Of a stretch of 64,000 nt of DNA, positions 1-11,929 are shown piece after piece. The stretch comes from Isoetes taiwanensis (lineage: Eukaryota; Streptophyta; Lycopodiopsida; Isoetales; Isoetaceae). The translations under genes and the position numbers were made by a program. Where the stretch lies: contig JAJEKV010000537.1 of the NCBI GenBank assembly GCA_021234155.1, positions 62,001 to 126,000 on the forward strand, read 5' to 3'. The notes beneath the pieces are model-generated. The model was not told where the DNA came from. It saw only the letters and a program-made list of their open reading frames with translations, and searched no databases. Position 1 is the stretch's first letter. Every line of letters begins with the position of its first letter.

Positions 1-535
1 AAAGATGCAACAAGATGCAAGGTATGGTGAGGCACTTGATTAGTTTGACATTTGGTGAGATACACATGAAATCTTTCTACATATTGATGAATAGTCTCAC
101 CATTTCTAATATGGAAAGTTTGTAATTCAAAAACAAGATCTTGAGGATCATAAACCTTTCCAAACCTTGCTAGGAATCTTTTGATAATCTCATCCCATGT
201 GTTAGTTCCATCACTTATCACATATTCCAACCAAGCTCTTACTTCATCATTTTTGAAGCACTTCTTGAATTGATGAACTTGGTACCTTTCTTGTGGCCAT
301 ATTCTTGATAATACTCATCAAAACCTTGAGAAAATTGTTAGCACTCATAGTAGAATCAAATGTAGGAGCGAGGAATGGGAACATTAGGTTCAAAGTATTG
401 GCTTGACACCGCAGATTGTGTTTAGATTCCGATTTGTTGAGATGTCTGAGACATACCTTGGGGTGTAGCTTGTACCTCTGCATTATCTTGTACCTCGGCA
501 TGTTAGGATGTCTCGACATTTAGTCTAGGAGCCAT
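1..535 (-). pseudogene. Ty3/gypsy-type Gag, N-terminal part, broken, running off the left edge
   Basis: Reading leftwards, an ATG at 535-533 opens a Gag-like protein: MAPRLNVET, a Gln/Thr/Ser-rich stretch, then PTFDSTMSANNFL. After a frame change near 297-301 comes the Gag core, with WPQERYQVHQFKKC, VRAWLEYV, TWDEIIKRFL, ARFGKVYDPQDLVFELQ and ETIHQYVERF. That succession (F-x-W-L helices, then W-D-E-I-x-x-x-F) is characteristic of the plant retrotransposon Gag domain, the structural protein that packages element RNA. In-frame stops in the first 60 codons and at least one frameshift break it. Some of these breaks lie where a CAG or CTG would be expected, so damage may be partly technical. Zinc knuckle, protease, RT and integrase would lie outside the window. 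Certainty of the family is high; whether the copy is active cannot be judged. Confidence 0.8.
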
Positions 536-2640
536 AGTTCCCAAGAACCGGGGTGGATCTCGGTAGGAGCCTCCAAGATGTTGAGGGTATTCGGCAATCC
601 CTCAAGCTGGAATGGTATAGGACCTCGAGGTTGCTTTAGGCAACCACTCTTTGCTCAAAATTTGCAGAAACAACTTTCAAGGAATCTGTTAGAACCCGGT
701 TTCCCAAATTGGAAAAAAATACAGTACTAACCTTTTGATTACGAGCAATATAAATTGAATTTTCTCCTGAAATCAATGCAATAGTATACTAGACAATTGA
801 TGTGAAATATGTGCAAAATATATTCTGAAGTCGGATATCATTTGGCACTTTAAAATCACCTGGTGACTAGGTCAAAATTTGGTCAATGTTCTCTCGTGAC
901 TCCTTTTTGAAATTCTTTAAGAATAACTTTTTGAATGAAACCACGGGGAAGTGTTAAAAGGGTCTAAAAGGGTCACGTGCAAACACTCATCTGAGTCTAA
1001 AGATGAAGATATTTTTGGGCTGTGGGATTTTATGGCCCGGCGGACTATGTTTTTGCCCGCAGAGAGAATGCTTTTTAAAATTTTGTCGATATTTAGGTAG
1101 GAAAACTATGTAAAAGGAACAATAGAGATATTCTAAATCAACCCTTGCTATTAAAATCACTAAAGCTTCGAGGAGTTCAACTTCTGAGTATGCAAATGGT
1201 GCGATTCGGTGATGAGATATGGAATGGCATTATGGTGAGCGAGTTTTTTCCTTTATTAACCATAGAAGCGGTGTTGATTGATATGCATACTAGTTGAAAG
1301 AAAGCGAAATAATCTATTTTTGAATTTTCTTTAGTCTTTATGCAATATAAAAGCTATTTGAGCTATTTTTGGAATTTCAAAAATTTCAAAGGGAAAGATA
1401 TTACCAAATTGGATTTTCATTCACTTGATATAACAAATTGGAGGAATCACATCATTTTCGATGCCCACGGTTAATGAGCAAAGCATATTTCGAAAAAAGC
1501 GGGGCCATTTATGGTGAACTTTCTTGATCAACAATCACTTTGAGCGGCAAGGAGGGTCGAATCCAGCGGCGAGGAGATCACTTTTGCATGTACTTCACAC
1601 CGGCAATCTTCGGTTTAGCATAAAAGCCCCTAACTTTCGCATAGAGATTTGCCCTCTTTAAAAGGCCACATTACGGTTGAAATTCTTGAATCTACGGCCG
1701 GATCCTTTGTCTTTTAGCTTTGATTTGGTTTTCTTGATGTTGCGGAGGTGGGTTGGAAGGTAATGATGAGAATTTGTGGTCGGATATGACCAAAAATTCC
1801 GTTTCTTGGTTGGCAAAAATTAAGGGTTCTTGGCTTCCTTCAGCAGATATATATCCCAGGCCAAGAGCAAAAAAGTTAAACAAGGATATAAATAGACTTA
1901 AAGCCGGTTTCAACTAATTGCGTGGTCTCCTCCACGCCCGGCGTCGATTTCGTGATTCGACCGCACGCTGAGGGGGCCACTTGGCGGAAAAATGAGAGGG
2001 TAGATAGATGGGGGTAGATGTAGGTAGGTTTTGCCATTTTTCCAAAGAAGGCACGTTTTTCAAGAAGTAGCTTAAGGAGGTCCAAATAAACTCAATTTGA
2101 AAAATTTTTTGTGTGCCGGTGGCATATTTTCACAAAAAGGGCTACCGGTGGTTTTGTCAAAAGATGATTTGGAGCACTTTGATTTTTTGTCAAAAGAGTG
2201 AAGGGGTGACTAGGCATAAATTTTGGTGAAGTGGCAAATGTACTGCTGATGTGGTACCATTGGATGACAAAAGAACTTTCCCCTAGTCAAAATGTTTTAA
2301 TGAGGTGGATATGGAATGAAAATGATGTGGGTTGACACGTGTGAATAGTGATGTGGACTTGTGAGTGATGATGTGGGCATAAAAAAATACTTTTGCCAAC
2401 TAGACATAGGTGACAACCTTTCCTCAACCTAGTGATCATTTTAACCCTAGGTTTTTTGAAGTGAGAGAAAGTAGGGTAAAGCCTCAAAATTTTTTTGTTT
2501 CTTTTGGTAAACTTGTGAATGTATGGATGGATCATGAGTGTGTGGGTCATTTTGACTAGGGAAAAGTGATTTGAACAATCCCAAGGTATGGTATGATGAA
2601 ATATAGGTATATGGGAAATGATAGTATGAAGTGTAGAGAT
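536..2640 (-). other. Leader and probable LTR of the Gag-carrying element; no gene seen
   Basis: This stretch lies directly upstream, on the minus strand, of the Gag start. A TG/CA-type boundary may lie at about 688, where the minus strand reads GGTTCTAACA. Reading frames are short and unsupported. The region 1690-1910 has a leader-like, TATA-containing composition. An LTR is inferred from position only; the second LTR is outside the window, so its limits cannot be set. Confidence 0.35.
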
Positions 2641-3043
2641 GACAAGAGATAGGAAGGTGGAATATGAGTCAAATGGCTATAAAAATGGGAAATTGGCTGG
2701 GCAAAACTCTTGCAACATCAAGAATCCAAACTTCAAATGCTCAAATCATGAAATAGACTTCATACCATGCTCATGCCTCGCAATTCTTCAACAAGTGACT
2801 TCAAATCTTGTAGGAGTGATCTCTAGTACTTTGGATGATAATCAAAAACCTTGTCCATCCTCCAATTTTGAGATAACCAAGTGAATGTCCTTCTTTGGTT
2901 CTTCTAAACATTTGTTCCTTTTGCTGTTTGACTGAGTCTTCAAGTGCTTCTGAAAGCCAATGGTCTTCATATTTCGTCATGCAATCAATGAGCCAAATGT
3001 CAGATATGTCTAGGCTCTTCTATGCTGCCATGAGTGGCAGCAT
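2641..3043. other. Unassigned sequence left of unit 1
   Basis: Short frames on both strands show no recognisable motif. The sequence stops matching the repeat units exactly at about 3044, so this piece marks the breakpoint where unit 1 lost its RT end. Confidence 0.3.
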
Positions 3044-3182
3044 TCCTATTATGCCGTTTCGGCCGAACAAACTTAATTCATTCCCCAAAATGAGGATACA
3101 TTAATATTTATGCCAGAAATCAAGTCAATGATTTAAAACCCAAAGTATAGGTTTAGAGAAATAATAAGTACCTCGATTCATA

Positions 3183-4818
3183 TCAAAACCTTAGGGTAGT
3201 TGGTTTGACCGCAGTGGCCCGTGCATGTGCTTCCCCTATTGGTTTATTGACTGAGTGCTCCATGCTGTCGATATTGGTAAAATTTTTGGAGGTACCTCAG
3301 ATACACACATGCAGAGCTTGAAGTTGCATATGGTTTTTTCTTAAACTTAGGAGGCATGATAACCTCGATTTCATCGTCCAGTTTCTGCTTTCTCTTATGC
3401 ATAGGATACCTTTGCTGCGTGTCCCTTTCTTCCAATTCAAGGAATCGTTGAGAAACTTTCTAGGTCTTATTGTTTTTCCGAATATCAATTTGTTTGGTGT
3501 TACCAAATTCACTTTTAAGAAAGTGTGTTATCCTCGGCATACTTGGCGGTCATCTTGACCATGGTTTCCCGAACCTTCAAGTAGCCAATATAGGCTCTTT
3601 GCTCAGCCCGCGATACCCTCGAATTCATCAATTTATGGCTGATAAAACCGGTTGCACGGAAGACTTGTTGGGCGGTTTTTGTCGATTACTATTCATTATG
3701 TACCATCTTGCCTGGTCATACGGTGTGATAGTGTCTTGCAATTATTGACTCGCAGACGCCATGCCGTCGCCAGTTAAAGTGATTTTTGAAAAAGGACAAA
3801 AAGTCGCCGGATTTTTCCTTGCATGAGATCATCATGCGCCCTCACTTGTCTTAGCCATGTGGCCTTTTGTCCGGATATACATGCCATTATTAGGTTACAT
3901 TTTTACCAAAGAATGCGTGGTAAATGGCATGTTCAACACAATCCTATCAATTCTTTTGGTGAAGGTATCGGCATCCTTTAAGGATTGTTTTATTTCTTCC
4001 TCTGTAATGTCTTGACAAGCTTATGAGAACGTTGGTGCTAACCGGGGCCAAGACCAAAGAGATTATGTGTGTTCCAAAACCCTTGGTCACATTTGACACC
4101 TTGTAATTTCGCCAATCTTGCCGACAAGTATGGGAAAATGATAACAATTGTAGAGAGTAAGCCTTTTGATATCATAGTTTTCAGATCGTCCTGAAACTTC
4201 CCGTAATTCGGGTTCCAATTCCTTAGTTGGCTCAAGTTCCAAAACCGTTCTCGCTCCTCTTGACAAACATACTTATGTTGAATAGGCAATTATTCATTAT
4301 CACATTCGCTCTCGGCTTCTTTTTTGGGTTGTGTCACCTTTTGGGTTTGTTGATGGGTGGATACATGACATTAAGACCATTTGCTTTACGAATAGCGATT
4401 ACCCCTTTGACAAATGTAAGGATATCCTTGGCCTCATTAAGCTCAAACCTCATAATTCTTTGGCAAAGATGTTGTAAACCTAAATCCACAATACTCATGC
4501 ATGTAGGTATATCATTTTCAGTCTTGTTAATCCACGGAGACCGGATCGAACATATTGTTCATTCCCAAGAAGGTAACTTCGTAAATGTCTCCATCTTCAG
4601 GCCACTTCTTCCTTTTTGATGAAATACTTGTGCATTTCAGGTTTGATGATGCAACCAATCATTAGTTGCACAGCCTTGTTGGGGGGCCAGATCCGTGTGC
4701 TGCCATAGCCAAAGCTTGCAATATCCGTGTACCAATCAGGAGCATCCATAAGAGGCAGCTGTAAAACTACCAAATCAGGGTTTAATGGTTCCTCCTCATT
4801 GATAGTATGTAAAGCTTC
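3183..4818 (-). pseudogene. ORF2 of unit 1, frame broken
   Basis: This is the counterpart of the open frame at 19012-20649 in unit 3, and it keeps the same stop (TGA at 3185-3183) and the same TAG splice-acceptor context at the upstream end. The frame is interrupted repeatedly. Recognisable blocks include KRKQKLDDEIEVIMPP near the C-terminus and PINKPKKVTQPKKKP in the middle. Most interruptions sit where unit 3 has CAG or CTG, for example around 3285-3310 and 3755-3775. Function unknown; see unit 3 for the protein description. Confidence 0.65.
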
Positions 4819-6319
4819 CTATAAAAGACCATCAGAATATAAGTATCATATACTTAAAAAATTGGATAGAAGCCACCAGACCTCATGCCCTTATTACAGA
4901 TAATCAATTCATAAGCAGAATGTTTGCTATCAGTAATGCAAAAGGCTGCAAACTCCACTTTACATGTCATCTTTTTACACCTATGAACTGGACATGGTCC
5001 TTAAAATCCACAATGGTTCTACCATTGTTCTGAAATTAGAAATTATATATTCGTTTCCCTTTCGGTTCTTCGTTTAACCTACTCGAGATATCCATCCATA
5101 CCATCACGGATGTCGATTTATCGGATCTTGACCAAAGTCAAGAGAATCTAAGGACCGATCCGGTTCCATTTTTAGTTAACCATTATTTCTATATCACATT
5201 CTATGTCCAAGACTTAAACAAGCAAAATTTTATCCCAAAAACTGGACCAGAGCCCTGTATATCAGGTGTTTCCATAAAATTCCAAATGCATATGCATCAT
5301 TTCCTAGGCAACATTTTAGCTATGCCTATTGTACCATTTACCCTTTACTATTGTTCCTTTTTAATTAACCATTTTTATCTCATATTCAATGTTCCAGATT
5401 GGAGCAGTTAGACCACTAAAATTTTATGCCAAACTAGAGCAAGGCCCTGGATACTAGGTGTCTCCATAAATCTCCTTTAAAAATTCAAAAAGCATATGCA
5501 TCATTTCTAATGCAGTATACCATATAGCCCTTTTCCCCATGCATAGAATAAAGCATTTATGAATTCCCAATTATGGTGAACCCATTTCCAGAAATATTCC
5601 CAGGATTTATGCCATTTGTGATTATCCTACATACATCCCGAACTTTTCAGTTTCTTTTTATGTGCTTCACACCATATATCGTATGCTAAATATTCAGGAA
5701 AACAAGATTCTATGTCTTTGCGAATCCTGCAATCAGATCCATCTATTTGAAGAGCATTCTATAATGCTACATGAATAAGCATACAATTACTATCAAGGAT
5801 TCAATTACTGTATTATCAAACCAGCATATGCAAATGATAGACCTTCCATTAATCGATTATGTTCATGATAAATCACATTCAAAACTTGCGTTATGGAATA
5901 AACCCATCATTTCTTTTGCGAACATTCTGGAGCATATCCATTCATGTAATATATGCTAATGTCTGCGTTTGAGAAACACTTACCACAATATAGCAGAAAG
6001 CATATACTACTATTTTGCAAAAAGGAAACAAATATCGTCACCCAAAATGGCCACAATTGCAAGGCCCTTTGTAGAAGTCAGATTCCCCATTCAAAACGAA
6101 TTTGGAGGAGTTAGACGGGTTACCTGCAGTGAAACCATAGCAAATTAGCCTTAATCAGGGTAACAAACTAAGCCACTAGCAGGTAAGCTATCGTCTATAC
6201 TCGGCTCTTAAGCCCTTCACCAAATTAAAGGCGAAAAACCACTATTAAACCGTTTTTGATAATCAGTTGTGCTAAAAAGTTGAGAACCTGAACTTTATAG
6301 CCATACAAACACTTTAATT

Positions 6320-6996
6320 TTACTTAACTACAAGGTTTAGAACAGCAGAAGAAGCCTGCTGAACCTGGTTTAACGCGATTGGATCGCTTTCATCCGGATC
6401 CAGCTCATAAGCTTGATTAAAATCCACTTGCTTTCGGCCGGAGAATCAGCAATCTTTGGTAATCTCGAGGTTGGCCCTCTCCACGCTAGTAGATTCTATT
6501 CCCAAGTTGCCCTTAAAGAAATTCGTGACAGTGCCTGCCTTGGCCTGGGTTTTGCCAATTAGATTAAATCTATGCACAATCTTTTCCAGAAACACCTTGC
6601 CTGGTTGAGCAATGTTTTCCCCTACGCTTTTACATGGCGCCGGATCCGGTGACCTTATCAATCAAATCTAGCAATTTAGCTCTTGTAAAACCCAGTTACG
6701 TGTTCCATCGGCCTCGGCATGGCCCGCGGGGAGCAGCAAGATGTGGCAAAGTAGAAAGAAATGGGTGTTCCCCTTGCCTATAAAGCCCCGACCAGTTCCA
6801 ATCCTATGGAAGTTTCCCGAAAACATTCTAAATAGAGCCCATATTTTTCTGTTATACCTTTTCCGCTGGCATGGTTCCTCCGGCCGGTTCGTTTGCATGA
6901 TGCCATTCTACCGGCAACATCCTATCCCTTGGATTGCTCTCATAAGCTGTTAGAGGCCCAATCCGGGCGCCTCCAGCGATCTTTGCTATTACGCAT
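6320..6996 (-). pseudogene. ORF1 of unit 1, frame broken
   Basis: This matches the 225-aa frame at 22158-22835 in unit 3, with the same start (ATG at 6996-6994) and stop (TAA at 6322-6320). The blocks EEPCQRKRYNRKIWALFRMF, GNFHRIGTGRGFIGKGN and AQPGKVFLEKIVHRFNLIGK are preserved but fall in different frames. Several frame changes sit at CAG sites of the other copies: at 6879-6891 unit 1 reads CCGGCCGGTT where unit 2 has CCAGCCAGTT. Confidence 0.65.
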
Positions 6997-7449
6997 GCAT
7001 TAGGTCTTCAAAGCAAACCCTAGACTAATAGTACTCACCAGTATCGTGTATGTGTTCATCCACTTATTTGTTAATTCCTTACAAATAAACGTATTTTGTC
7101 ATACTACCAAATTATCCATTGTTAGTAATTTCGGCCAGTACCTATGGCCATGTTTTCAATACCATAAAAATTGCACCATGCCCTTAGCACGGTCCTTTTG
7201 CATGTTAATTTTCTTTGGGTAGCAGTTCATGTTGCAGACCTTGAAAACCTGGTGCTCCTGCTTCATGGTCTTAAAGGGTCCTGTATTCCAATGTTAATTG
7301 CACTATTGTCAACATTTGTAAAATGCCTTACCTTTCAGGTGTGTATCTGCTGTTTATGGTTCAAACACCTAGTAGTTAGTCTCCGTTACTTAATCCTGTT
7401 ATCTTAAGCTGTAAGACAAGGATCAAAACAAATTTCGTTTGGATATCAA

Positions 7450-7945
7450 TCATATATATGTTCTTATGTTTGTCGCGCTTATCCGTAGATTGATCAGAGA
7501 TCCGGCGGCTTTAAATTAACTTTAGGAAGTATCACGTGGTCGGATGGAATTTGGGAGTTCTTATATACATTCTATATAGACGATCCTACGGTCCAGGCTG
7601 ATTTGATTGTATATAATTCTAACATATATATGTTCTTATGTTTGTCCCATTCAATCCGACCGTTGATTCAAGATCCTACGGCTCACGTGGCTTTGGGAAG
7701 TATCCTACGGCCCAGATGGCTTGGGAGTTTGTATATAGACTATGTAATCGACCCTACGGCCCAGGTTGCTCTTGATCCTGATCGTCGATCCGAGATCCTA
7801 TGGCTCATGTTGCTTGGGACATATCTTACGGTCCACATGGCTTTGGGAATTATATGTAATAGATCCTACGGCTCATATTGCTTTTATATGGTGAGATCTT
7901 GATCGTTGATCGAGTCTAAGATCCTAAGGCTCATGTTGAATGCTC
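7450..7945. repeat. Degenerate tandem repeats built on GATCCTACGGCYCA...TGGCTTTGGGA
   Basis: At least seven variants of this block are seen, near 7582, 7671, 7702, 7751, 7796, 7824, 7864 and 7919, at spacings of about 30-50 bases. A larger unit beginning CATATATATGTTCTTATG recurs at about 7448 and 7613. On the minus strand this tract lies downstream of the tRNA-like head and could be a SINE body. Confidence 0.6.
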
Positions 7946-7983
7946 GTCCCTTAAGGAAAGGCTTTTAAAAATTTTTATGTTTT

Positions 7984-8047
7984 TGGGGGGATTCGAACCC
8001 TGATCCTCAACACCCCAAACCCGCCACTCTAACCACTAGACCAAGCA
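7984..8047 (-). other. tRNA-derived SINE head (pol III A and B boxes)
   Basis: On the minus strand TGGTCTAGTGG at 8043-8033 matches an A box (TRGYNNARNNG), and GGTTCGAATCC at 7999-7989 matches a B box exactly. They lie about 44 bases apart, as in tRNA genes. The anticodon arm does not pair well and no CCA-competent acceptor stem forms, so this is more likely a tRNA-derived SINE promoter than a working tRNA gene. Confidence 0.55.
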
Positions 8048-8120
8048 TTAATTATATGAATGATTTATGTTTCAAATATACTTAAGGGTAATGTTCCCAT
8101 TAAGATAAAATAGACTATAA

Positions 8121-8290
8121 CATTCTAGCTAGTTCAAGAAAGTTCTAGAATGTTCTGGAAGGCTCTAGAAAGTTCTAGAATCTTCTAAAATGTTCTAGAA
8201 CATAAGAGAATCTAGGGGGGATCTAAGAAAATTCTTCCAGAAAGTTCCAAATTGTTCTAATAAGTTTTAGAATGTTCTAGAATGCGGGGA
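8121..8290. promoter_or_regulatory. Array of 10-bp NNTTCNNGAA units, heat-shock-element-like
   Basis: From 8121 to 8200 the sequence falls into eight consecutive decamers, most of them TTCTAGAA plus two bases, in exact 10-base register. Alternating TTC and GAA every 5 bases is the binding pattern of heat-shock factor trimers (nGAAnnTTCn). The register resumes at about 8232-8282. Seen: the periodicity. Known: the HSF consensus. Inferred: any binding. It may instead be a simple satellite. Confidence 0.5.
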
Positions 8291-8711
8291 ATCTATGGGA
8301 ATGTAAAAATCTAGGAAATACTTTGGAAAGTTCTAGAATATTTTGAAAGTCTTAGAATGTTCGAGAAAGTCTTAGAATGTTCTAAAAAGTTCTAGAATGT
8401 AAAGGAATCGAGGAAGAATCTAATAGAATGTAAGAAAATCTCATAAAATGTAAGAGAATCTAGGCGGGATCTAAGAAAATTCTTCCAGAAAGTTCCAAAT
8501 TGTTCTAATAAGTTTTAGAATGTTCTAGAATGCAGGGGAATCTATGGGAATGTAAGGAAATCTAGGGAAATACTTTCAGAAAGTTCTAGAATATTTTGAA
8601 AGTCTTAGAATGTTTCAGAAAGTCTTAGAATGTTCTAAAAAGTTCTAGAATGTAAAAGGAATCGAGGAGGAATCTAATAGAATGTAAGAAAATCTTATAA
8701 AATGTAAGAGA
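8203..8711. repeat. Tandem duplication of about 250 bp
   Basis: The block starting TAAGAGAATCTAGG at 8203 recurs at 8451, and its start recurs again at 8705, giving periods of about 248 and 254 bases. The two copies differ by a few substitutions and small indels. Confidence 0.8.
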
Positions 8712-9090
8712 ATCTAGGAAAATATTTACAAGCCTAAGGGAATCTCTTAAAATCTGGAGGATCTAAAGGAATCTTCATAAAATCTAAGGAATCTAAGAAA
8801 ATGTTGATGCTCTTAGAGTATCTAAGGGAATCTTTATAGAATCTCTTTGAATCTCATGTAATGTAAAAGGGAACCTAGGGCAATCTCATAAAATCTAAAA
8901 AAGGGATCTAAGGGGATCTTCATAGAATCTTGGAGAATCTAGGGAAATCTAATGGAATCTAGAGGGAATCTTATAAAATTTAAAGGAATGCTCACGAAAC
9001 CTCCAAGAGAACCTTGGTAGAATCTTAGAGAATCTATGAATTTAGAGTATTCTCAAGAGATTCTTTTAGAATGTAGAGACCTGACAAGAA
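8712..9090. repeat. Degenerate AATCTAGGGAATCT-type satellite
   Basis: The sequence is made of short variants of GAATCTAAGGAATC and related TCTAGA-bearing words with no long register. No coding or RNA feature is seen. Confidence 0.5.
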
Positions 9091-9148
9091 CTTGCGACAT
9101 AGGAACATGCTACAAAACTTCGAACATGCAAGTAGGGGCATTAAATTT

Positions 9149-9180
9149 CTTGTATATATATATGTATATATATATACAAG
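9149..9180. repeat. Tail-to-tail TA junction, near-perfect palindrome
   Basis: CTTG, then about 24 bases of alternating TA with one central G, then CAAG. It is the CTTG(TA)n end of the left-hand insert meeting the inverted end of unit 2. Confidence 0.7.
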
Positions 9181-9328
9181 TAAGCCCTACCTCCTTCCGG
9201 AAGGCAAGAGCTGGTCAAAATGTAGTAAAGGGGTGGGAGGGTCCCTATACTACATAGAGACCCTCCCTGCCCACTAAGCTTATTCATAGATGTCACTAGT
9301 GCAAATATCTATCACTGATCATGATCGA

Positions 9329-11431
9329 TCATTGAGTTTTAAGGACTCGAATAACAGCTGATAAGTCAAATTTCAAACCAGGGTAATTACCTATCTCCAG
9401 TGTTCTGTAGACAGCCCGTTCAATATCCATTTTCTTGAAGCCTTTTTAATGAATGCTTGCATTAGCCTATACAAGTCCTCGTTTTACCTTGAGGGTTGGG
9501 TGTAATGCGTAAAGGTGCTGCATCACTGCTTGAGATGATTATATTTACGGCCCAATGATAAGGTCTGCAAGCATCAGCATGCACATACTTAGATATATGG
9601 AATGACAATTTCTCCCGTTTGTCATAATGATATGTTTGGAAAATTCCATGATACGGGTCCATGATGACAATGGTCATATTGAGGAAGTTGGCCCTCCTTC
9701 CTCTGCTTTCCAGTCCGGTGTAATTTCCCCAATACTCAGTTTCATCCTCAATCTTTAGGTAGTTCAGATTGTAAATTGTGCCTAATAAACTGTCATCAGC
9801 TTGAAGCCCAAGAGCTTTTCTAATGTAGGCATTATTGACCTCGATTATGTCATCCATATATACTTTGGTGTCGGCCAAAGCAGTGACCTCATTGTACATG
9901 CCAACGCGTACCAACACGAGAATAAATTGCGGCTCAAACCATGCGGTACAAATTGCACCAAAATTTGGGCTCTTTGGAGAATCCATGGGGATTCCTTTAG
10001 CTACCCCTCCATATCTGTTGCCCATCTCGTAAGAAGCGGTTTGCAACAACCGAGAATTCATACTTACAAAAGCATTTTCATTGATGCAAACCCAATTATT
10101 ACTTTACGGTTTTGTGCCTCCATGTGACTTTAACTATTTTGTTACTCCCAACTTTATACCACGAGGTTATTGTTGGAGTATTTCTTATTTTGATACTTCA
10201 AACACAAGAAATTATACTTTCCATCACCCTACATATGCCGTCTTGCCCTCGAGAGGGATATTCTCATAGCATTTGGTGACATACGCATACAAACACATCC
10301 GTGATCCTTTGGGGTAGATTACATACCACATCATATATGGAATTAATTATCCATGAAGCTCTAATCTTGTGCTTTTGGAGCAGTTAATTTTTACCCGACT
10401 TTTCTTCACAAATATTTGGCCATAAGTCACATAGATTGTTCAAGCGGTGCAACCAAGGATGCCGGTTGTGAAAAAGATAGATTCATGGCGCTAGTGATCC
10501 CACTGTAACTATTCTTGTGGGCTTTGAAGATGCCCGAGCATATAGGGTAACTCAATGTTTCCAAGGTCGGTCATGTAGATAAGGTTGTATTTCGGACTGA
10601 TTTTATTTATCAACTCAAGCGGGCTGATTTCAATTGCATGGAAGTCACTACTATTTGCTTTGGCGGGGGCTTCATCCCTAATATGCTTGGGCATATAAAA
10701 GAAGGATTATTAGCGCCTTATCGATTCGAAATGTAGAAATTTGTTACCGGCCGGTTTATGTTGCTTATTCTTTGTAACATCATTGATTGGAAATTTCTTT
10801 TTGAGCGTTTTTCCTTTAATATGCTTCTGGGCTAAGGAACAAGCCTTTCTCAACATTTCCTTTTTACACTCAGCAATAATCTGTTTATCAATATCATATG
10901 TATTATGCTGGTGCACTGTAAAAAATTGCTCAATTGCCTTACTGATCTCAATTCTGAGCTACTTGGTGGTGAAAGGTGCATGCGGTATGTGGTTGAGACC
11001 AATACCCAACCAACCCTTGAGGGCTTTGCTGTGGACCAGTTTTAGACTAGTTGTTCTAATGTGGCCAATCTCAGCACAGACATATTCCTTGAGAGATGGA
11101 TTTGCGCAAGGGCATGGGGCTTCATAATCCTGAGCAAAAACCAATTTAGGTTTATACAGCATGCTTTTGAGGTTGGCATTGAATTTCCATCCGAAAATGG
11201 TATCCGACCACATTTTATCTCCTGCCTCACCTAGATAGGTGATGAGCACATCCCTAAAGGCACCTTGAACCTAATCTTCTCCACACTTTTGGAGAAAGAA
11301 ATTGACATAATACAAATTTACTTTTCTCATTTTCCTTAAGCGTTACCGGTCTCCATTTTGTTTCGACATCTTTGAGCAAGATCCTTTTTTTTACTCTGTA
11401 AATTTAACATTTCAAAGCTTACAGTTAACAT
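9329..11431 (-). pseudogene. Penelope/TERT-like reverse transcriptase of unit 2, 5' part broken
   Basis: Counterpart of the RT gene at 16394-18511. The C-terminal portion is open over about 199 residues (10061 to 9462) and carries motif B (GVAKGIPM), motif C (VYMDDIIEVNN) and the following block NFLNMTIVI, then GIFQTYHYDKREKLSFHISK, giving a complete palm-to-thumb segment where unit 3 is interrupted. The N-terminal two thirds are broken by several frameshifts, many at places where unit 3 has CAG/CTG (10744-10752, 10970-10985, 11510-11530). The block with IKKGFKKMDIERAVY precedes the stop TGA at 9331-9329. The product would synthesise cDNA from element RNA. Units 2 and 3 complement each other's breaks, which argues that the gene was intact recently. 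Confidence 0.75.
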
Positions 11432-11929
11432 GAGTTACTTGCTTGATGGACAAATTGAAACAATCTTACCACCGCCCATTTATTTTTTTAAAAAAAAACT
11501 ACGAGAATTTGATCTGCGGGGATAGGCGGTTGCCCTTGTATTTTTCTTTTAGGCTTAAAAGCCATTCGATCTTGGCATAATAGCCGTAACCCTTTTGGTT
11601 TAATAACCTTAGGGAGGGAACCGGAGGTCCAATGTTTTTATGGCATAATAGCCATAAAAATTTGAGCAACTCTGCCATACTCATGGCTCTCGGCTTAATT
11701 GGCGGGTAGTCATTTCTTAGCCACCAAAAAGGTTTTCAAGCGGTTATCTGTTAGGCCTATGACATTACATCCTAGGTTTTAATGGCGAAATTCCTATTAT
11801 GCCGTTTCGCCCGAACAAACTTAATTCATTCCCAAAATGAGGATACATTAATATTTATGCGGAAATCAAAGTCAATGATTTAAAACCCAAAGTATAGGTT
11901 TAGAGAAATATAAATTACCTCGATTCATA
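11432..11929 (-). other. Spacer between ORF2 and RT, unit 2
   Basis: Equivalent to 18512-19011. It contains a T-rich run near 11487-11500 and two close copies of a TTTTTATGGCATAATAGCC-type word (about 11573 and 11636). No gene is seen; it may be untranslated or intronic. Confidence 0.4.

Larger units (their letters stand above)
3044..7441 (-). mobile_element. Retroelement unit 1, lacking the RT end
   Basis: The segment matches unit 3 from about 18870 to 23280 nearly base for base: leader, ORF1, intron-containing spacer and ORF2. Homology ends at 3044, about 140 bases after the ORF2 stop, and the RT gene is absent. On the coding (minus) strand the 5' end is kept and the 3' end is lost, the reverse of usual retrotransposon truncation. 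Its 5' end reads TCCAAACGAAATTTG, the same as in units 2 and 3. Differences from unit 3 cluster at CAG/CTG. Confidence 0.8.
7448..9152 (+). mobile_element. 1.7-kb insert between units 1 and 2, possible plus-strand element with CTTG(TA)n end
   Basis: This block is absent between units 2 and 3, so it is a separate insertion. Its right end reads ATTTCTTG followed by (TA)n, which resembles the ACTTG(TA)n ends of the other elements, and its left end abuts a short TA-rich tract. Inside are degenerate CCTACGG repeats, a minus-strand tRNA-like head and the TTCTAGAA array. No protein-coding frame is supported. Calling it one element is inference. Confidence 0.35.
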
